A model generated the notes under the pieces. That model had not been told where the DNA came from. It ran no database searches and saw nothing but the letters and a program-made list of their open reading frames with translations. Positions 53,032-63,149 of a stretch of DNA of 64,000 bases are shown here, piece by piece. Source of the DNA: Macrothele yani (lineage: Eukaryota > Arthropoda > Arachnida > Araneae > Macrothelidae); the NCBI GenBank assembly GCA_039090855.1, contig CM077022.1, forward strand, positions 73,122,971 through 73,186,970, read 5' to 3'. Positions within the stretch are counted from its first letter, which is position 1, and each line of letters begins with the position of its first letter. The translations under genes and the position numbers were made by a program.

Positions 53032-54440
53032 CACTGCTGGCCACCCAAAATGCAACACCAAGAGGGAAGCATCTGATTGGCCTGAAATTCGCAGCATGCG
53101 TCGCCCGCGAGAGGACATGCAAACGATTAGCATTGCAGGGCATATGCAAATCATGTGCGCTCGGCACGCCACCGAGAAGCACTATAAGAAGGGTGCACAG
53201 AAGGCGGGGTGTGAGTAGTGGAAGGGTGTTGTGCTGCTGGACCTGTGCGTGGGAAGCTTCCTGATGCCTCGTCGCAGAATACGGCAGTCATTCCAGTACG
53301 TTTCGGAGTTCGACAGAGGACGAATAGTGGCTTATCGCGACAGCGGTTTATCGTACCGAGACATCGGCACCCGTGTGGGACGACATCCAGCCATAGTGAG
53401 GCGAGTATGGATTCGGTGGGTGCAGGAGGGATGGACGGACCGACGTGAGCGATTGCCGCAGCCGCGGCACACCACCGAACGAGAGGACCGACATGCTGTG
53501 CAGCGAGCATTGACGGCTCGCACTGCCACATCACGAACGTTAGCGCAGGAATTAGGGTGTGTTGCGCAACAACCTGTGTTAGCACGTACCGTTTGACGTC
53601 GTCTGCAGGAGCGGGGACTTGTCGCACGGCGCCCATTGCTCCGATTACCATTGACGTTACACCACCGGCGAGTGCGGCGCCAGTGGGCCGTTGAACGCCG
53701 CATCTGGACTACGGAATGGCAAAATATTGTCTTCTCCGACGAATCCAGCTTCTGCCTGCAACACCACGATGGTCGGATCCGCGTGTGGCGGCACCGTGGC
53801 GAGAGACTGTATGACGCCTGAATTATGCATCGCCATACCGGTCCGTTGCCTGGCGTTATGGTTTGGGGCTCAATTGGATATGACACCCGCATCCCTCTGG
53901 TACCCATCGCCGGTACACTCAACAGCCACCGCTACATCTACGACATTTTGGAGCCTGTAGTACTCTCTTACCTGCAGGACCTGCCGGCGGCCACGTTTCA
54001 ACAGGACAACACGTGCCCGCACGTGGCACGCATCGTGCGACAATTCTTCACGGCCCACCAGGTGACACTGCTGCCGTGGCCCGCCTGTTCTCCCGATATG
54101 TCGCCCATCAAAAACGTGTGGTCGCTGATCGGCAACCGAGTGGCCCAGCAAGCAGCACCCGCGGCTACGCCTGATGAACCGTGGCAACGTGTGGCAGCAG
54201 CTTGGACCGATATACTCCAAGCCCACATCCAAAGCCTCTTTCGTTCGATGCCGCGGCGTGTAGCGGCCGTTATTGCCAGCCATGGGGGCCACACGAACTA
54301 TTGATGTCTGCGGGTTCCGCAAGTCACACGGGCCTGTAAGCTCAATCGTTTCATCTTTGTATCTGTTGTTATGTGTCCAATAAATCTGGCTTTTCTATCT
54401 CGTGTCCTTCTTGGTGTTGCAATTTGGGTGACCAGCAGTG
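53032..54440 (+). mobile_element. Tc1 element, nearly intact
   Basis: The terminal repeats CACTGCTGGCCACCCAAAAT and CACTGCTGGTCACCCAAATT (reverse-complemented right end) have TA at 53030-53031 and 54441-54442. It is the sister of the element at 40806-42125 and much better preserved. Confidence 0.93.
53264..54304 (+). pseudogene. Tc1 transposase, two stops and E-to-K
   Basis: A single frame of 346 codons runs from MPRRRIRQSFQYVSEFDRGR to RVAAVIASHGGHTNY without any frameshift. It is interrupted only by TGA at 53594-53596 (probably from CGA, Arg) and TGA at 53819-53821. IVFSDESSF gives the first aspartate and FQQDNTCPHVAR the second. The glutamate position reads MSPIKNVWSLIGNRV, lysine where the sister copy has MSPIEHVW. 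The spacer is 34 residues. Confidence 0.92.
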
Positions 54441-54459
54441 TATTTTGTATTAAAACAGT

Positions 54460-55440
54460 ATGTCACATATACGTCAAGTGGATGTGTTTATACGTCGGCT
54501 GATTATCGGAATGTTGGAATCCTGCCAGACGCATAGTAGTGTTGCCAGATCCAACGGCGTGAATCAATCCATTGTATCCAGACTTTGGAGAAGGTACCAG
54601 AACATCGCAGATGTTAATCGTCAACCTATGGCAAGTCGTCCACGATTTACAACTGCTCAGGACGATAGGTATGTGACACTAATAGCGAGACGCAACAGGT
54701 CGATGTCAGCGAGAGCGTTTGCTGTAGAACTGTCTGTGGCTGACAGACCAGCTGTTTCAAGGCAAACGGTATACAAACGGCTCAACGAACAAGGACTAGA
54801 CGTGAGAAGACCTGCAGTTTGCTTCCCACTCACTCTGCCAGAAAGAAATTCCATGGTGCTTTGGTGCAGACAACAACGAGACTGGGACGAAAATCATTGG
54901 GCCAATGTCCTCTTCTCAGACTAATCCAGATTCAGTCTTGAAAGTGACAGCGGTCGCGTTCTTACTTAGGACCCATTATTCTCCCACAAACGTCCGAGAA
55001 ATGCACCATTACAGGTGATAGTGTACTTGTCTGGCGTGGCATTAAGTCCAACGGGCGCTCACAGCTCCATGTCTATTCTGGTGGAACTTTAACATGTCGG
55101 AGATACAGAGGCGAAATCCTTGATCCCTACGTGAGGCTTTTTCGGGGTGCTATTGGCCCAGATTTCCTGTTCATGGACGATAACGCGATACCTCATAAAG
55201 CTGCTATTGTCGATGATTATCTGGAAAGTGAAGACATCCACCATATGCCATGGCAAGAGCATTCCCTAGACCTCAACCTAATGGAATATGTGTGGGATGC
55301 ATTGGGAAGGAGCATTGCAGGTCGTCATCATCCTTCCAAAACTCTCGCGAAACTCCAATCTGCTCTTGTACAGGAGTAGTATTTGCCGCCACAGAGTCTT
55401 GTTACCATTGTCACCAGCATGAGATATCGGTGTGACACTT
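54460..55440 (+). pseudogene. Tc1 transposase relic
   Basis: MSHIRQVDVFIRRLIIGMLE, VNQSIVSRLWRRYQN and TAQDDRYVTLIARRNRS give the N-terminal two thirds (54460-54924), open up to NVLFSD. There a stop replaces the codon after the first aspartate (SD*SRFSL). After frameshifts, 55131-55379 reads MRLFRGAIGPDFLFMDDNAI (second aspartate) and LDLNLMEYVWDALGRS, where the usual NPIE is LMEY (glutamate kept). It is related to the transposase at 46431-47465. Element ends were not found. Confidence 0.85.
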
Positions 55441-55571
55441 GTATCACTGTATGAGGTCACCATGTGCCTTACTAGACCGTTGTACAAAATCAGGAACGCC
55501 TCCGGAAAATTCCTGCTGTTTTCACCATTTTGGACTATTGGTACGTTTTCCTGGTTCATTTTTTTATATTA

Positions 55572-56874
55572 TTGGATGTGTGCATAAGTTCTACCCGTTT
55601 TTCTAGGCTACAAAGAAAGGAGGAGAACACAACAAATAACGTACCTAGGATTTCACCTAACTGCCATCATTCTGTATGACCTCTTGCCATCTGTCTATGA
55701 GTAGGTGAATCCCATGTTGGAAAAACACCTGTGCTTTAGAGTAAAAAAAGTAATGTAATGCCGTTTTCACAACGTCCACATCATCGAAGGTTTGGAGAGC
55801 GAAGGCGTTCTGTAATGATTAAAAAAGGTGGTAGTCCGTAGGTGCCAGATCAGGGGGATATTCCGGGTGAGGTAACACTTCCCAACCAAAGTCCAGTAAT
55901 TTTTTCCGAGTGATTAAAGCAACATGAAGTCCTGCGTTATCATGACAAACGATCATGCCTTTGCGATTGACGAGTGCTGGTCGCTTCAATGTCAGTTGTT
56001 CTTGCAATATATCCAACTATTGGCAGTAGAGGTCAGCATTTATCGTTCGGTCAGGTGCCAACACCTCCCAGTGGATTATTCCCCGGACATTCCACCAAAC
56101 ACTCAACAAAACCTTTTTGGGATGCACTCCTCCTTTTGAGGTCGATGGAGCAGGCTCCGCACCTTGGCACACAGTTCGTCTACGCTTTACATTACGGTAC
56201 AGTACCCATTTCTCATCACCCGTTACAATTCGTCCCAAAAACGGTTCATTTCTGTGACGAGAAAGCAAAGAAACACAGGTACAGATTCTCTCCTCTCGTT
56301 GCTTTGCAGAAAGCTGGTGCAGAACCCAGTTATCAAACTTGGTGATGAACCCAATCACATGCATCCGTCTTTCGACTGTTGTTCTGTGTACCGTCAACGT
56401 TTCCGCTAATTCCTGAACGGTTGGATGTGGGCCATTTGTTACGGCTTGGTCCACATTCTTGTCAGAAACCATGCACGGATGGACATCCAGGACGTGGTTG
56501 ACATTTACAGTTTCTGTCTCCGTCTCGGAATTTCCGAAACCAACGGCGACATGTGCTATCATGAACTGCAACCTCCCCGTACACTTGACAGATGTTGCGG
56601 CAAGCAGCTGCTGCAGTACTGCCTTTATCGAATTCGTACAGTAAACAATGTCTAATGTGCTCCTTATCGCATGCCATGTTACACTGTCCGTGATTTCCGT
56701 TACGAATTTCTGTTACGAATGACTTACTCGGACAAATCTAGTGCCTCTATGTGGTCTACTGCTCCACGCTTTACTGGCCGAAAATTCGGCATCGCAGCGT
56801 CATCTGTGACGTAACTACTCCGATAGCAATTTGCATCTATTACAAAAACGGGTAGAACTTTTGCACATACCCAA
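55572..56874 (-). mobile_element. mariner element, complete ends
   Basis: The ends TTGGATGTGTGCATAAGTTC and TTGGGTATGTGCAAAAGTTC (right, reverse-complemented) are followed on both sides by TACCCG-like sequence and flanked by TA (55570-55571 and 56875-56876). The length is 1303 bp. Confidence 0.92.
55663..56677 (-). pseudogene. mariner transposase pseudogene (DD34D type)
   Basis: The N-terminus MACDKEHIRHCLLYEFDKGS and WFRKFRDGDRNCKCQPRPG lie in one frame. After a shift near 56550, 56571 down to 56017 is open with PTVQELAETLTVHRTTVERR, IVTGDEKWVLYRNVKRRR (first aspartate) and LLSVWWNVRGIIHWEVL. A TAG at 56017-56019 and a stop near 55818 break the C-terminal part, which has VCHDNAGLHVALIT (second) and APTDYHLF (third aspartate). 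Confidence 0.9.
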
Positions 56875-57099
56875 TATTTGTACTGCGGGTTTGGTTCCTC
56901 ATTGAGATATGTATAGTAAACAGCCTATTTCATCGTGACTTCTCGTTTTTACAACTTAATACTTTTTGTTGATTATGCTTAACTTCCGATCACCACTTTA
57001 TTTTGAGAACGCATCTCCGTAAAGATTATATTATCATAAAAGGACCGCCCGTATAGCGCTGATTCAATAAGGGTCCCACTTTCAGGAGCGCATCCCCTG

Positions 57100-57351
57100 C
57101 AGTGGCGCCCATATGAGTACTTCTAGGGGGGGGGGGCTAAGAAAAATCTTTACCTCCTTCAAGGCTGTCAAACATTTTAGGAAATGTACAAAATACTAAA
57201 ATACAACAAAAATAATTGATACAATCAATCATTAATGTCTTATTATTTTTAAAAATGCTTTAGAAAAAGGGTTCGTCTATTTTAGTGTTTTAAATTTATC
57301 AAAAATTTGGCTATCCAACGGATGGGGGGGGGGGGGTCATGGGCACCCTGG
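57100..57351. mobile_element. Small hAT-like MITE (252 bp)
   Basis: Starts CAGTGGCGCCCATATGAG and ends CATGGGCACCCTGG, a partly matching inverted terminus. The perfect 8-bp target duplication ATCCCCTG lies at 57092-57099 and 57352-57359. G runs lie just inside both ends. Confidence 0.75.
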
Positions 57352-57514
57352 ATCCCCTGCGCGGTGTACCTGTACTTAGGTTGCCAATTTCAAAAAAAAA
57401 ATTTATAAGTTAAACCACGTGGATGCACCTATGTATAAATTGGTTTCATTTTTTATTGTAAACACATTTTCCAGAAATAAATGCATATTAGGGGATTACG
57501 AAATACAATATATA

Positions 57515-60500
57515 TATCATCATCATCATCATCATTGTCAACCATTATCAATCCACTGCTGGACGAAGGTCTCTCCAAGTTTCCTCCACAACGGTCTGTC
57601 TTGTGCCAGTCTCCTCCATGTCACTCCCGCATATTTACGAATTTCATCCACCCATCTCCCATGTGGTCTTTTTCTGGGTCTTTTCCTGTCCCTTGGAATC
57701 CAATCTAAAATTTCGGCTGTCCATCTATGGTCTGTCCTTCTGGCAGTATGTCCAGCCCATTGCCATTTCAGGGATTTAACTCTGATCATGATGTCTTCCA
57801 CTCTCGTCATTTTTCGGATCCACGAGTTCCTCTTCTTATCTCTCCTGGTTATACCAAGCATGCACCTCTCCATGCCTCTTTGAGTTGTCTGCAGCTTTTG
57901 TATGTCTCTTTTAGTTAAGGTCCACGTCTCTGCACCATACGTAAGCACTGGAAGGATGCATTGATCAAACACTTTTCTTTTAAGACATAATGGCATATTG
58001 CTCTTGAAAATTATGCTGTTTCTTCCAAAAGCTCTCCAGGCAAGTTTTGTACGCCGATTAATTTCTTCATCAATGTGACCCTCACTTGATATCTGCTGTC
58101 CAAGATAAACATACGTATCTGTTATCTCCAGTTTTTCTCCATCAATCGATAAATCTTCATTTCTTGTAAAAGCATTGAACATCACTTTTGTCTTCTGAAA
58201 GTTCATTTTTAATCCCACTTCTTTACTCTTGTCAGCAAGTTCCTGGATCATACTCTGCAGCTCTGATGGGGTAGTTGCAAAAATGACTACGTCATCAGCA
58301 AAACGAAGGTGGGTTAGATAATCTCCATTAATCTTTATCCCTTTGTTTTCCCAGTTCAGTGATTGAAAGACATTTTCCAATGTGGCATTAAAGAGCTTCG
58401 GAGATATGGTGTCACCTTGTCTCACTCCCTTTCCAATTTTTATGTGTGTTGTATTTTCAAACAGCCGAATCTTTGCACTTGCATTTTCATAGATGTTATT
58501 AATAATATTAATGTATGCATCTTCAATACCGCAGGTTTTCAGAGCCATTGTAACTGCTGATGGTTTCACCGAATCAAAGGCTTTTTCATAATCGATAAAA
58601 GCCATGCACAATGGAAGTTCATATTCCCTCGCTCTTTCAATCAGTTCTCTCAGTACGTGGATATGATCTATTGTGCTGTAGCCACTCCTGAATCCAGCTT
58701 GTTCTCTCGGTTGAGCCATGTCCAGTGTTACCTTCAAGCGGTGTGAAAGAACTTTAGTGAAGATTTTATAAACCACTGATAGGAGGCTGATAGGTCTGTA
58801 GTTCCTGAGATCCTCAATGTCACCTTTTTTATGTAGCAGGATCATTGTAGCATTGTTCCAATCCTCAGGAATCTTCCCTTCATTAAGGCATCGAGTGAAA
58901 ATTTGGGCGAGTACTGTTTCAATTTCTCCACTTGCTTCTTGTATGATGTCTATAGTAATTCCATCTTCTCCTGGAGCTTTCCCTCGCTTCATGTTCTTGA
59001 TTGCATGAGCAACTTCTGCTGGGAGGACTGGAAGAACTCTGGTACCTTTCATGATGTCTGGAGTACATGTATCATCCCTTTCATATAGTTTGGAGTAGAA
59101 ATCTTTCACTCTTGTCAAAATTTCGTCTCTATTTCTTGTTATAGAACCATCTTCTTTTCTCAGAGCCATAATCTGTTTTCTTCCCTTACTGAGATGTCCC
59201 TTTGCTATCTTAAGGCTTTGGTTGTTTTCAATTGCTTTCCTCACTAGCTCACAGTTGAATTTCCTTACGTCTTCAGTGATACTTTTTCGTGTTGTCTTGC
59301 ATAGCTCTATATATTCCACTTTGGAAGTCACATCTACTTTAGTTGTCCTCATCTCTCTTCTTTTTTGCATCAACATTTTGGTTTTTCCTGATAATTTGTT
59401 CACATGCAACTTGTTCTTAGATCCAGCTAATTTTGTTGCTGTTTCCATTAGAGCTTTGGTTACTTTTCTGTTAACTTCCGAAATATCCACTTCTTCCGAT
59501 GTTAGGCCTTCTGAAGCAGAGAATCTGTTCTTCAGTTCCAACTTGAAAGTATTATTGTGTTTTTTAAGGTTGGTTATGTCAATACATTTTGTTTGTCTTA
59601 TCAGCTTGCCACGTTCCAGTTTAGTGTTGAGGTGCATCTTACATCTCACCAATCTATGGTCACTACCTGTGTTGAACTTGTTCAGCACACTGCAGTCTTC
59701 GATGACGAATTTTTTGTTACACATAATAAAATCAATTTCACTTGTCGTCCCAATTGGATGTCTCCATGTCCATTTCCTGTGTGGCTTTTTCTTGAAAAAG
59801 GAGTTCAAGATGAAAAATCCTTCTGCCTCTGCAAACTCAACGAGAGTATTTCCACGCTGGTTTCTGTTGCCGTGACCGAATTTACCTACTGAAGTTTCAT
59901 TCTGTTGCCGTTGCCCTATTTTTGCATTGAAATCTCCCATAATTATCTTCAAGTGCTGCTTACCTTTATTATTTAGATGACGAATTTCCTCATAAAATTC
60001 TTCAATTTCTTCTTCAGCATGACTTGTGGTGGGTGCATAAGTTTGAATAATCTGAGCCTGGTATCTTCTCGATAGTTGGATAACGAGTCGTGCAGCTCTG
60101 TCAGAGGAACTTTCAACTTCTACCACTTTATCCTTCAGTTTCTTGTTTATTATAAATCCAACACCACTAGTTCTGCCAGTATCTGTCCCACGATAATAGA
60201 AGAGATGTCCACTTTTCAGTTCAATGAGATCTTCTCCTTTTCTCCTTACCTCACTTAGCCCGACGATGTCCCACTTGATCCTTTGTAGTTCCTCTTCCAA
60301 TTCAAGAAGCCTTGAATCAGAAGATAGGGAGCGTCCGTTATAGGTAGCCAAGGTCAGCATCAAATGGCAGCCTAGTCCGGTCCTCCGGGGATTCTTAGCA
60401 CCCTCTGCCTTCATGTCGCACTGGCCGCTGCCTTGGCCAGGTACATTCCAGCTGCCGGAGACTGAGGGCCAAGATTTAAGTTGTAGAGTCATTTTGGAGG

Positions 60501-60702
60501 TGTTTGGCCATAACTCACCACGCTGGCCAAGCGGGTTGGTGAGTGTGGGATAGCATTTCCTCTGATCCCGATGGTATAGTTATACCGCTATTGGCGGTCG
60601 TCAGAGCCCCTTTAGTGGGAACAGGATGCACCACGAGAAGGCGGGGTTGACATTTGTCAAGGAGAGGCTGTGATGTTACGCATCACCTGACCTTACATCC
60701 CA
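57515..60702 (-). mobile_element. Full-length RTE-clade LINE
   Basis: Read on the minus strand, a roughly 210-bp 5' leader starts near 60702 (TTGGGATGTAAGGTCAGGTG). One long ORF follows, and the element ends in a very short 3' region consisting of a TGATGA microsatellite at 57520-57537. This is a known RTE habit. TA-rich sequence on both sides (near 57510 and 60703-60727) suggests insertion into a TA array, so the target duplication cannot be set exactly. Confidence 0.92.
57538..60492 (-). CDS. RTE endonuclease and reverse transcriptase, intact, 984 aa
   Basis: The protein nicks target DNA and copies its RNA at the nick. Residues about 45-285 form the AP-type endonuclease: LATYNGRSLSS at 48, GLSEVRRKG at 78 with the catalytic glutamate, MGDFNAKIG, and the SDHRLVRCKM block that closes it. 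The reverse transcriptase follows, with MILLHKKGDIEDLRNYRPIS, then GVRQGDTISPKLFN and LRFADDVVIF (active-site aspartates near residue 733). The tail has CILPVLTYGAETWT and ends FVQQWIDNG. The first 44 residues look untypical, and a start at MLTLATYNG (residue 45) is also possible. No stop or frameshift is present, so it may be active. No gag-like ORF1 is seen, as is normal for RTE. Confidence 0.93.
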   Translation of the reverse strand: MTLQLKSWPSVSGSWNVPGQGSGQCDMKAEGAKNPRRTGLGCHLMLTLATYNGRSLSSDSRLLELEEELQRIKWDIVGLSEVRRKGEDLIELKSGHLFYYRGTDTGRTSGVGFIINKKLKDKVVEVESSSDRAARLVIQLSRRYQAQIIQTYAPTTSHAEEEIEEFYEEIRHLNNKGKQHLKIIMGDFNAKIGQRQQNETSVGKFGHGNRNQRGNTLVEFAEAEGFFILNSFFKKKPHRKWTWRHPIGTTSEIDFIMCNKKFVIEDCSVLNKFNTGSDHRLVRCKMHLNTKLERGKLIRQTKCIDITNLKKHNNTFKLELKNRFSASEGLTSEEVDISEVNRKVTKALMETATKLAGSKNKLHVNKLSGKTKMLMQKRREMRTTKVDVTSKVEYIELCKTTRKSITEDVRKFNCELVRKAIENNQSLKIAKGHLSKGRKQIMALRKEDGSITRNRDEILTRVKDFYSKLYERDDTCTPDIMKGTRVLPVLPAEVAHAIKNMKRGKAPGEDGITIDIIQEASGEIETVLAQIFTRCLNEGKIPEDWNNATMILLHKKGDIEDLRNYRPISLLSVVYKIFTKVLSHRLKVTLDMAQPREQAGFRSGYSTIDHIHVLRELIERAREYELPLCMAFIDYEKAFDSVKPSAVTMALKTCGIEDAYINIINNIYENASAKIRLFENTTHIKIGKGVRQGDTISPKLFNATLENVFQSLNWENKGIKINGDYLTHLRFADDVVIFATTPSELQSMIQELADKSKEVGLKMNFQKTKVMFNAFTRNEDLSIDGEKLEITDTYVYLGQQISSEGHIDEEINRRTKLAWRAFGRNSIIFKSNMPLCLKRKVFDQCILPVLTYGAETWTLTKRDIQKLQTTQRGMERCMLGITRRDKKRNSWIRKMTRVEDIMIRVKSLKWQWAGHTARRTDHRWTAEILDWIPRDRKRPRKRPHGRWVDEIRKYAGVTWRRLAQDRPLWRKLGETFVQQWIDNG

Positions 60703-60727
60703 ATATATATATATATATATATATATA

Positions 60728-61437
60728 ATGCTTTTGCAATCTCACCTGATTTCTCGCACATCATTTAATTTTCCAAATCATTCCTTATCCCCATTAGATT
60801 TCTACGACGTGCTTTCTGTTACTGCAAATCGGGTACAGAGATTCTTAATTTCCTTGAGAGAAACATAAGTGGAAGCTACTTCACTGACGCATGACGTCAT
60901 TATTTAAACTACTCATCTATGAACAGATTAAATGGACTTCCGACCTCCTAATCATGATTCTTCATACAAGAATCATATGTAGTCTGCTCAGTAGTTGACT
61001 CAAGTTACTCTATGGCAAGTGGAGTTTATTAGTAGGTGTAGTAATATACAACTGTACGACAAAAAAAAAAAAAAAAGGAGGTTATGTAATCCTTTCATCT
61101 GCCAGTCTGTTACCCTCTCTTTCTATGCATCGAGTAAAAACGTTCTTTTAGAACTGCGAATAATTGAATGCTGTTAAATTCTATGTATTCTATTGATAAA
61201 CTCCTAGCGAAGACAAGTCATTTTCTACGAACGACTTGTTTGACATCGAATAATTAATTACTTTTGTTCCAGAGCGCTTTCATTTTATCCTCCGATGACC
61301 ATTTTTTGAAAGTGTTTTTAATTAAATTAACAAGCCAAAGAAGAGACTTCCCTTCAAAAAATAAGCAAACTCTTACACATAAATAATGCAGCATCTTCCC
61401 CTCATTAAGATAAAATTTATTTAAAAAATATAATGGG
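60728..61437. other. Spacer, no gene seen
   Basis: AT-rich with an A run near 61062. No motif was recognised. Confidence 0.45.
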
Positions 61438-61664
61438 TAAAAACAAGTGGTTTGTGGCATGATGCATGTAAACTAATAGATTTCCCCCTAGATTGTTAGT
61501 ACACCTCCATATGAGCGCCGTTCGTGGTCTGGAGCACATCTAGTCGGTATTCAATTTCTCGCCATGTTTTGCCTAACATCTCTTTGGAGACTGGCAATAG
61601 CATCTGTTATCGTCCACTGCAGAGTTTCAATACTAGACAATGGTGTTGAATAGACTTTAACCTT

Positions 61665-61889
61665 TTTTTTTTTTTTTTTTGATTGGAGGTTTAACGACCA
61701 CCGTGAGCAACTCAATGGGCTATAAGCAGTCGCCCGTCCCTAATTTAGGGTCACTGGTTCCAGGGAAGGGAGAGAGCCAGTGCCGTAAGACAAACACAAC
61801 ATCCATGCCAGACCGGGATTCGAACCCGGACCCCTTACGGACGAATGATCAAAGGCCAGCGCCTTAGACCACTGCGCCACCGAGGCGGC
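61665..61889 (-). mobile_element. tRNA-derived SINE, minus strand
   Basis: T-tract, GGAGGTTTAACGACCACCGT, body, B box (GGGATTCGAACCC reversed) and head CACCGAGGCGGC. The perfect 11-bp target duplications ACTTTAACCTT lie at 61654-61664 and 61890-61900. The host is the DD41D element. Confidence 0.95.
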
Positions 61890-62298
61890 ACTTTAACCTT
61901 GATATAACCCCACATGAAAAAGTCTAAGGGTGTTATGTCTGGTGACCGTGGAGCCCATGATGTTGGACCGTCCCTCCCAATCCATCTGTTGGAAAATGTG
62001 GAATTGAGAAATTTCCGAACAATTAATCCTCAATGTGGTGGGGCACCATCCTGCTGGAAAATTACCCATGGTTGACATTCGTACAACTGAGGTGCAACAA
62101 ATAGCTGTGTCATGTCCTGGTACACATTTGCTGTCATTGTGCATTCACAAAAAGAAAGGTCCTATGACTGCTGTGCATGAGACCACACCAAACATTCCCT
62201 TTTGGGCTGTCCCGTTGTTTATCAAAGACAGCATAGGGATCTTCCGACCTCCATATGCACACATTGTGTCACCAGAGGTGTCAAAAGTAGCCTCATCC

Positions 62299-62302
<4 letters not shown>

Positions 62303-62330
<28 letters not shown>
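62303..62330. repeat. CA microsatellite inside a transposase frame
   Basis: About 13 CA units lie immediately before the codons for FSDEATF on the minus strand. The run codes alternating Val and Cys. Confidence 0.9.
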
Positions 62331-62883
62331 TATGAAGGTAGTTGTTGTTGTCATCGACATGTTGTAAAATCTCAGTTGCAAAAGCATCACAACGTAGGCG
62401 GTCTTCCACCTGCAAGGCTTGAGCAATCTGCACTTTGTGTGCACACAAACAAAGCCTTTTGTGTAAAATTTTCTTCAGTGTTGTGTAGGGGATTCTAAGT
62501 TCAGACGAAGCGCCTGTGGATTTCGAGGGACTGCGTATGAAAGCTGTCCGCACTGCATCAACAGTTTCTTCACTAACACCCGGTCGGCCCGTTTGTTTTC
62601 TGTCATCAACACTTTCTGTCTCCTTAAACTTCGCATACCAAGCAGTTACGCTTTTATGATCAGGTGGTGGACGCCCGTATTCTTTCCCGAAATTAAAACT
62701 GAACAGTTATTGATGATTTGATCTTGGGGTACCACAGAACACTTTTCGCTTTTTCCTGAAAAGACGCCATTTTAACTTCTTGCACTGGCAGCGCCACCTA
62801 GTTATTACTACACAGCATGCACCTACAACGACAAAACTCTATTGGTTTTCATGCATCATGCCACAAACCGCTTGTTTCTTTTA

Positions 62884-63147
62884 CTAGTAGGTATCTATGA
62901 AGATATTATGAGTTTGTGCGGTCTTTGTCCTGCAAGGTAAATCACGAATGATGACCGCTACGAGCACAAATAGGCATAGAGACACAAAGTAGTGTTTTCA
63001 AAAGCATTCTAACTCCAAAAACATTTGACTTCCGTAAAATAAAAGAAGCTCACTCAGTGCACAGTGTCCGTCGCGAAAGAAAAATCAACTTCGCCATTTT
63101 GTCTTTTGTCCCATACAATGCACTTCGTTTTGCGCTGTACCCTGAAT
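62884..63147. other. Spacer, no gene seen
   Basis: Short AT-rich interval between two transposons. Confidence 0.4.
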
Positions 63148-63149
63148 TA

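Larger units (their letters stand above)
61500..62560 (-). pseudogene. DD41D-type transposase pseudogene
   Basis: The minus strand has RIPYTTLKKILHKRLCLCAH (DNA-binding part, near 62480) and VFSDEATFDTSGD (first aspartate, near 62300) directly after an in-frame Cys-Val run coded by a CA/GT microsatellite. VIFQQDGAPPH follows with a stop in place of the next residue, then PRSPDITPLDFFMWGYI (third aspartate, 41 residues on). The C-terminus EIEYRLDVLQTTNGAHME lies beyond the SINE. It is related to but distinct from the element at 51250. Confidence 0.82.
61440..62881 (-). mobile_element. DD41D-type mariner-like element with SINE insertion
   Basis: The ends AAAACAAGTGGTTTGTGGCA and, on the right, the reverse complement of AAAGAAACAAGCGGTTTGTG, with TGATGCATG inside both, are flanked by TA (61438-61439 and 62882-62883). 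A SINE lies at 61665-61889. Confidence 0.88.

Noticed and set aside
53332..54322. Minus-strand ORFs of 196, 150 and 98 codons
   Set aside because: Antisense to the well-supported Tc1 transposase at 53264-54304. The same shadow frames recur over the sister copy at 41.2-42.1 kb.
59222..59892. 217- and 111-codon plus-strand ORFs
   Set aside because: Antisense to the RTE ORF, which has unambiguous endonuclease and reverse transcriptase motifs.
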